Positions 45,624 through 50,669 of a DNA stretch of 50,669 nt are shown here, one piece after another; positions within the stretch are counted from its first letter, which is position 1; each line of letters starts with the position of its first letter. The notes under the pieces are model-generated. The model had not been told where the DNA came from, did no database searches, and was given only the letters and a program-made list of their open reading frames with translations. The position numbers and the translations under genes are program-made. The DNA comes from Legionellales bacterium RIFCSPHIGHO2_12_FULL_37_14 (GTDB lineage: Bacteria > Pseudomonadota > Gammaproteobacteria > Legionellales > Legionellaceae), in NCBI GenBank assembly GCA_001804735.1, contig MHBC01000021.1, forward strand, positions 1 through 50,669. Reading direction: 5' to 3'.

Positions 45624-46139
45624 CTACGATTTATGACTTGTTGGCGCAATAATACTTAGCTTTTCGGATGCAGAATTTTTAGTTACTGAATTAGGTTTTG
45701 AATGCGAGGAAACTGGTGCGCTATAGTTATTATTGTTAACAAGATTTTTTTTCTTGCGCGGTTTCATATCATTGCTCTTAGGCTTGCTATCTCTTGAATG
45801 GGGAAAAAGTTCGCTTAAAATTTTGCTGTTATTGGTTATTGCATTGAAAGCTTTATCTTTACGTTTCGCAGAAGGCAGCGTGCTGCAATAAAACCAAGCA
45901 GTTTGCAAAATAGCTGCTACAAGAGCAAAAACAGCTAAAACAGGCCCAATTACAAAGGCAGTTATGGGAGAAGTTATTTTTAGTAGTCTTTGCTGAGTTT
46001 TGGTAAACTTAAATTCTTTTTGCTTATCTTGTATAAGGAGGTCAAATAAAATGTAATATGCCATAACTCCTATACCAATTGTAAGCTCTATATTATTTAC
46101 AAAAGAGCTTTTAGCTGCTTCTTCATAGCGCTTCTTCAT
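45624..46139 (-). CDS. hypothetical two-TM protein with basic Asn/Ser-rich tail
   Basis: A 171-aa protein. Hydrophobic segments at about 18-36 (LTIGIGVMAYYILFDLLI) and 55-84 (SPITAFVIGPVLAVFALVAA) flank a short basic loop (KQKEFKFTKTQQRLLK). The last 80 residues are polar, basic and low complexity (KPRKKKNLVNNNN, many Ser). I recognise no family. The layout resembles the 261-aa protein at 1097: a membrane hairpin with a disordered tail. The nested hairpin repeat lies directly after its stop. Confidence 0.55.
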   Translation of the reverse strand: MKKRYEEAAKSSFVNNIELTIGIGVMAYYILFDLLIQDKQKEFKFTKTQQRLLKITSPITAFVIGPVLAVFALVAAILQTAWFYCSTLPSAKRKDKAFNAITNNSKILSELFPHSRDSKPKSNDMKPRKKKNLVNNNNYSAPVSSHSKPNSVTKNSASEKLSIIAPTSHKS

Positions 46140-46226
46140 CTGTTGACCTCATGCTTGGAGTTAGACCTTTTAGGAAAAATTATTGCGACTTAGATTGTAA
46201 CATGATCAAATCGCATGTAAATATGC

Positions 46227-46232
46227 TATAAT
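46227..46232 (+). promoter_or_regulatory. extended -10 promoter of the 87-aa protein gene
   Basis: TATAAT at 46227-46232 is preceded by TGC (extended -10 TGn), 32 bp before the ATG at 46265. The -35 region is poor, as usual for this promoter type. Confidence 0.5.
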
Positions 46233-46264
46233 ATTAAATATACAGATCGTTTTGAGGAGTTATT

Positions 46265-46528
46265 ATGTCGAAACCTACTAAAAACAAGCTTTCTCAAGAT
46301 CAAGAAACTCCGATAAGAAGTACAAAGGATATTATTGAGGCGAATAAAGCCATTAAACGCAGAGTTGATGAAATACTGGGTTCTGATGTTGAACCTAAAC
46401 CACTAAAGGAACTCCAGGAAAAAGAAGCAGGAGTCAATGTATATAAAGGAGGGAACGAAACTAATGGTCCAATAGAAGTAGATAGAGATCAGCTTGGTAC
46501 AAGCATAAATTCGCCCAAGGGAAGATAA
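46265..46528 (+). CDS. small charged hypothetical protein, 87 aa
   Basis: An 87-aa hydrophilic protein, rich in Lys, Glu, Asn and Pro, without hydrophobic segments. One likely helix (TKDIIEANKAIKRRVDEIL) is flanked by disordered ends. A Shine-Dalgarno (GAGGAG) lies 6 nt before the ATG and an extended -10 box is upstream, which supports real expression despite the lack of a recognised family. It is the only plus-strand gene in the rpoC-rpsL insertion and converges on rpoC. Confidence 0.55.
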   Translation: MSKPTKNKLSQDQETPIRSTKDIIEANKAIKRRVDEILGSDVEPKPLKELQEKEAGVNVYKGGNETNGPIEVDRDQLGTSINSPKGR

Positions 46529-46580
46529 TAAGTCCTGCGGATAAACCCTCACTCAGGACCTATGTCTTTTTACACTCATC

Positions 46581-49500
46581 CTAGGCTTCGCTATGTTTAT
46601 CGTCGCTTTTTTTCATCTCAAGGTTTAAGGCATCAGTTAATGCTTGCTGGACATCGCTTGCTGTAACTTGATGATGGTGCTGCTCGCCATGCGCTGCACT
46701 TCTAAGGCGCCTTGCCTTGCGTTTTAGGTGATAAGCGTAGCCTGTGCCTGCAGGTATTAATCTACCTACCATTACGTTTTCTTTTAGGCCGCGTAAATCA
46801 TCTACCTTGCCGCTTACAGCTGCTTCAGTTAACACTCTTGTTGTTTCTTGGAAAGAGGCTGCTGATATGAAAGACTCTGTGGCAAGAGATGCTTTAGTTA
46901 TACCTAAGAGAATAGGATCGCCAGTTGCCGGCATTTTCTTTTCGGCAATTAACTTATCATTTTCTTGTAACATAACGCTTTCTTCTACTTGTTCACCAAC
47001 TAGGAATTTCGAATCTCCAGAAGAAGTAATTAAGCGTTTTCTTAACATTTGCCTTACGATAGTTTCAATATGTTTATCGTTAATTTTTACCCCTTGTAAA
47101 CGATAAACATCTTGGATTTCGTTAACAATATAATTCGCAAGTGCGCCAACTCCAAGTAAGCGTAAGATATCATGCGGATTTAATGGACCGTCGGCTATTA
47201 CTTCACCTTTTTCCACATGTTCACCTTCAAATACTGAAATATGCCGCCATTTAGGAATTAACTCTTCATGTACTGCGCCATCTAGCTTATTGATAATGAA
47301 ACGGCGTTTACCTTTAGTTTCTTTCCCAAAGTTTACGATACCAGAAGCTTCAGCCATAACAGCGGCATCTTTAGGTTTACGCGCTTCAGCTAAATCGGCA
47401 ACCCTAGGTAGCCCCCCTGTGATATCCCTGGTTTTAGTTCTTTCTTGCGGAATCCTTGCGATAACGTCACCAACCCCTACAACGCTACCATCTTCAAAGT
47501 TAATAATGGCGTCAGCAGGTAAATAATAGTGCGCAGGAACACTTGTGCCGGCAAGAAGAATATCTTTCCCATCTTCGGTTACAAGTTTAACCATAGGCCT
47601 TAAGTCACGACCGGCAGCGCCTTTTTGTTTGGCATCGGTAATTACTATATTGATAAGCCCAGTTACTTCGTCGGTTTGCCTATTCATAGTTAAACCTTCA
47701 ACTAAGTCCACAAATTTTAACCGGCCACTCACTTCAGAAATAACAGGGTGAGTATGTGGATCCCAGGTGGCAATAATTTGGCCAGCTTCTGCTTGGTCAT
47801 TATCATGCACACTTAAGATAGCTCCATAAGGAAGCTTATAACGCTCTCTTTCACGCCCAAACTCATCAACAACCGCCACTTCACCCGAGCGTGAAACTGC
47901 AACTAGGGTGTTATTTTCATGGGTAACTGTTTTAATATTATGTAACCTAATAACGCCTTTGTTTTTAATCTGAATATTGGTTGCAGCAGTAGAACGTGAC
48001 GCAGCTCCCCCTATGTGGAAGGTACGCATTGTTAACTGAGTTCCAGGCTCACCGATTGATTGGGCGGCAATAATACCAACAGCCTCACCGGTATTTACTA
48101 AATGCCCGCGGGCAAGATCACGTCCATAACAATTAGCGCATAAACCAAAACGCGTTTTACAGGTAATCGGTGAGCGGACTAAAATTTGATCAACACCTAA
48201 GCGCTCAAGTTTCTCTACCCAATCTTCATCAAGTAAGGTACCTGCTGTAACCACTGGTTTCTTTTCGTTTGGAAGGAAAACATCTTTAGCAACTACGCGC
48301 CCTAAGACTCTCTCATGCAAAGGCTCTACTATGTCACCCCCTTCTATCAATGGCTGCATTAGCACCCCTTCATCGGTGCCACAATCGATTTCAGTAATTA
48401 CTACGTCTTGAGCAACGTCAACTAATCTTCTAGTTAAATAACCTGAGTTTGCGGTTTTTAACGCGGTATCAGCTAACCCTTTGCGCGCACCGTGAGTTGA
48501 AATAAAGTATTGGAATACGTCTAAGCCTTCACGGAAATTTGCCTTAATTGGGGTTTCAATAATTGATCCATCAGGCGCTGCCATTAATCCGCGCATACCA
48601 GCTAGCTGTCTAATCTGCGCTGCCGAACCGCGCGCACCTGAATCTGCCATCATGAAAATTGGGTTAAATGATTCTTGTCTAACTTTTTTACCTTTTTTAT
48701 CAAGAACTTCTTCTGTGGCAATTTTGCTCATCATGGACTTTGCAACTAATTCATTGGTACGTGACCAAATATCAATTACTTTATTGTAACGCTCCCCATT
48801 AGTTACCAATCCTGAACGATATTGCGCTTCAATTTCGCGTACTTCATTGTCAGCTTCATTAATGATAGAAGATTTATCCTCAGGAATTTGCATATCTTCA
48901 ATACCAATAGATGCAGCTGCTCTAGTTGCGTATCTAAAACCTGTATACATTAAATGATCGGCGAAAATAACGGTCGCTTTTAGACCAAATTTACGATAAC
49001 AATAATCGATAACTCGTGATACGACCTTTTTAGTCATAACGCGGTTAATTTGTTCAAATGGCATACCTTTAGGTAAGACGCGATTTAAAATAACCCGCCC
49101 TACTGTAGTTTCTACTCGCCTAAGCTCGGTAGATTCAGCAGAATTATCTTGCATTCTAACGATAATTTTAGCATGTATATCAATAAGATCTTGGTCGTAA
49201 TAACGCTCAACCTCATCAGCTGAGCTAAATACTTTACCTTCACCTCGTGCGCCTACTCTTTCTCTTGTCAAATAATAAAGACCTAATACTACGTCTTGGC
49301 TGGGTACAATAATTGGTTCGCCATTAGCCGGAGATAAAATATTATTCGTTGACATCATTAAAGAGCGCGCTTCAAGCTGCGACTCTAAGGTTAAAGGAAT
49401 ATGCACTGCCATTTGGTCACCGTCAAAGTCAGCGTTGTATGCTGTACAAACGAGGGGATGTAATTGAATTGCTTTTCCTTCGATTAAGATAGGCTCGAAT

Positions 49501-50669
49501 GCTTGAATACCCAAACGGTGCAAAGTTGGCGCACGGTTTAGTAAAACAGGGTGTTCACGAATTACTTCGTCTAATATATCCCAAACGACTGCTTCTTCGC
49601 GCTCCACCATTTTTTTAGCAGCTTTAATCGTGGTTGCAAGACCTCTAAACTCTAATTTACTAAAAATAAATGGTTTAAATAATTCTAAAGCCATTTTCTT
49701 AGGCAAGCCGCATTGATGAAGACGCAAAGTTGGTCCTACCACAATTACCGAGCGCCCTGAGTAATCTACCCTCTTTCCCAAAAGATTTTGTCTAAAACGG
49801 CCTTGTTTACCTTTAATCATGTCAGCTAAAGATTTGAGGGGACGTTTATTGGTTCCAGTAATAGCGCGCCCTCTTCTGCCGTTATCTAATAGAGCATCAA
49901 CAGCTTCTTGCAGCATGCGCTTTTCATTGCGCACGATAATATCTGGGGCATTTAAGTCTAAAAGGCGTTTTAAGCGATTATTACGGTTAATTACTCTACG
50001 ATATAAATCGTTTAAATCAGAGGTTGCAAAACGGCCGCCATCTAAGGGAACAAGCGGTCTTAAGTCTGGCGGCAATACTGGTAATACATCCATTATCATC
50101 CACTCAGGCTTATTTCCTGAATCAAAGAATGCTTCTAATAATTTTAGCCGCTTAGTGATCTTTTTGATTTTGGTATCCGAGGTTAAAGTTGGTAATTCTT
50201 CGCGTAAAGATTTTATTTCATCTTCAAGGTTAATTTGTCTTAACAAATCGCGAATTGCCTCAGCGCCCATTCTAGCGTCAAATTCTTCGCCAAACTGCTC
50301 TAAAGAATCGAGATAAGCTTCGTCATTAAGAAGCTGGCCGCGTTCAAGAGTGGTCATGCCAGGATCAACTACTACGAAAGCTTCAAAGTAAAGGACTCTT
50401 TCAATGTCTCTTAAGGTCATGTCCAGCAATAAACCAATACGCGAAGGTAAAGATTTTAAGAACCAAATATGGGCAACTGGGCTTGCAAGTTCGATATGGC
50501 CCATGCGTTCGCGGCGCACTTTAGATAAAGCCAGCTCAACACCACATTTTTCACAAATAACTCCGCGATGTTTTAGCCTTTTGTACTTTCCACAGAGGCA
50601 TTCATAATCTTTAATAGGACCAAAGGTTTTAGCGCAAAATAAGCCATCACGTTCTGGCTTAAAAGTACG
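46581..50669 (-). CDS. rpoC: RNA polymerase beta' subunit (5' end beyond window)
   Basis: 1362 residues are visible, beginning [13 protein letters not shown], which corresponds to about residue 47 of E. coli RpoC. The full protein is therefore near 1408 aa (E. coli 1407) and about 46 codons lie outside the window. An ATG/GTG-started frame at 50519 is not the true start. Visible parts: the N-terminal zinc finger [19 protein letters not shown], the catalytic Mg2+ loop NADFDGD, the trigger-loop region with MADSGARGS and [11 protein letters not shown], and the second zinc site (Cys in EIDCGTDEG plus [11 protein letters not shown]). The sequence is intact and supports an active polymerase. Confidence 0.98.
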   Translation of the reverse strand, partial: RTFKPERDGLFCAKTFGPIKDYECLCGKYKRLKHRGVICEKCGVELALSKVRRERMGHIELASPVAHIWFLKSLPSRIGLLLDMTLRDIERVLYFEAFVVVDPGMTTLERGQLLNDEAYLDSLEQFGEEFDARMGAEAIRDLLRQINLEDEIKSLREELPTLTSDTKIKKITKRLKLLEAFFDSGNKPEWMIMDVLPVLPPDLRPLVPLDGGRFATSDLNDLYRRVINRNNRLKRLLDLNAPDIIVRNEKRMLQEAVDALLDNGRRGRAITGTNKRPLKSLADMIKGKQGRFRQNLLGKRVDYSGRSVIVVGPTLRLHQCGLPKKMALELFKPFIFSKLEFRGLATTIKAAKKMVEREEAVVWDILDEVIREHPVLLNRAPTLHRLGIQAFEPILIEGKAIQLHPLVCTAYNADFDGDQMAVHIPLTLESQLEARSLMMSTNNILSPANGEPIIVPSQDVVLGLYYLTRERVGARGEGKVFSSADEVERYYDQDLIDIHAKIIVRMQDNSAESTELRRVETTVGRVILNRVLPKGMPFEQINRVMTKKVVSRVIDYCYRKFGLKATVIFADHLMYTGFRYATRAAASIGIEDMQIPEDKSSIINEADNEVREIEAQYRSGLVTNGERYNKVIDIWSRTNELVAKSMMSKIATEEVLDKKGKKVRQESFNPIFMMADSGARGSAAQIRQLAGMRGLMAAPDGSIIETPIKANFREGLDVFQYFISTHGARKGLADTALKTANSGYLTRRLVDVAQDVVITEIDCGTDEGVLMQPLIEGGDIVEPLHERVLGRVVAKDVFLPNEKKPVVTAGTLLDEDWVEKLERLGVDQILVRSPITCKTRFGLCANCYGRDLARGHLVNTGEAVGIIAAQSIGEPGTQLTMRTFHIGGAASRSTAATNIQIKNKGVIRLHNIKTVTHENNTLVAVSRSGEVAVVDEFGRERERYKLPYGAILSVHDNDQAEAGQIIATWDPHTHPVISEVSGRLKFVDLVEGLTMNRQTDEVTGLINIVITDAKQKGAAGRDLRPMVKLVTEDGKDILLAGTSVPAHYYLPADAIINFEDGSVVGVGDVIARIPQERTKTRDITGGLPRVADLAEARKPKDAAVMAEASGIVNFGKETKGKRRFIINKLDGAVHEELIPKWRHISVFEGEHVEKGEVIADGPLNPHDILRLLGVGALANYIVNEIQDVYRLQGVKINDKHIETIVRQMLRKRLITSSGDSKFLVGEQVEESVMLQENDKLIAEKKMPATGDPILLGITKASLATESFISAASFQETTRVLTEAAVSGKVDDLRGLKENVMVGRLIPAGTGYAYHLKRKARRLRSAAHGEQHHHQVTASDVQQALTDALNLEMKKSDDKHSEA

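Noticed and set aside
45425-45652. Plus-strand 75-codon frame
   Set aside because: It runs through both arms of the nested hairpin and into the antisense of the 171-aa gene; no ribosome-binding site.
46529-46580. Possible terminator between the 87-aa gene and rpoC (GTCCTG...CAGGAC)
   Set aside because: The stem is only 6 bp with a 16-nt loop and no proper T tract on either strand.
49819-50316. 165-codon frame antisense to rpoC
   Set aside because: Typical shadow of a long conserved gene; the rpoC frame fully explains the codon pattern.

Overview
The window is about 50.7 kb of AT-rich chromosome from a gammaproteobacterium, most likely an intracellular member of the Legionellales (Legionella/Coxiella/Rickettsiella/Berkiella-type relatives). 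This rests on the Legionella-like insertion in ribosomal protein S7, the tuf-rpsJ junction, a giant ankyrin-type protein, an LRR protein with an F-box-like tail, and several short palindromic repeat families. The taxonomic call is an inference from gene content and remembered family features; no search was run.

Layout. (1) 1-340: a frameshifted IS982-type transposase remnant abuts a tRNA-Arg(CCT). (2) 353-4760: a YgjP-like metalloprotein, a two-TM hypothetical with a Pro/Ala/Asn-rich tail, the K+ transporter Kup and two small hypotheticals. (3) 4933-8812: rpsP-rimM-trmD-rplS, then a DUF47 (PhoU-like) gene and a PiT phosphate transporter. (4) 8809-11247: an MFS transporter, an adenosine/adenine deaminase-family enzyme and a 64-aa protein, followed by a palindromic repeat. 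(5) 11412-18159: a possible small natural-product locus. It holds an A-PCP-C non-ribosomal peptide synthetase cut by one in-frame stop codon, an Acg-like nitroreductase-family protein, and a PaaK/GH3-like adenylate-forming protein read divergently from the nitroreductase through a back-to-back promoter pair. (6) 18152-25935: effector-like genes, namely a 2003-aa ankyrin-containing helical protein, a 409-aa LRR protein with a C-terminal F-box-like segment, and a small membrane protein.

(7) 26206-44233: a complete str-S10-spc-alpha supercluster on the minus strand, transcribed rpsL to rplQ, including secY, rpoA, fusA, tuf and the short rpmJ. Promoter-like sequences sit before rpsL, before rplN (the classical spc position) and before rpsM (the classical alpha position). 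There is no room for a separate S10 promoter or leader, because tuf ends 5 nt before rpsJ. (8) 44234-46580: about 2.3 kb of accessory DNA separates rpoC from rpsL, which are adjacent in many relatives. It carries a coiled-coil protein under a palindrome-overlapped promoter, a nested hairpin repeat, a two-TM basic protein and an 87-aa charged protein. (9) 46581-50669: rpoC, complete at its 3' end and missing about 46 N-terminal codons beyond the window edge.

The parts most worth follow-up are the NRPS/nitroreductase/adenylate-forming locus with its nonsense codon, the adjacent ANK and LRR/F-box-like effector candidates, the rpoC-rpsL insertion with its operator-like palindrome, a long basic tail on L17, and a full-length S14 that carries a four-cysteine zinc-ribbon pattern.
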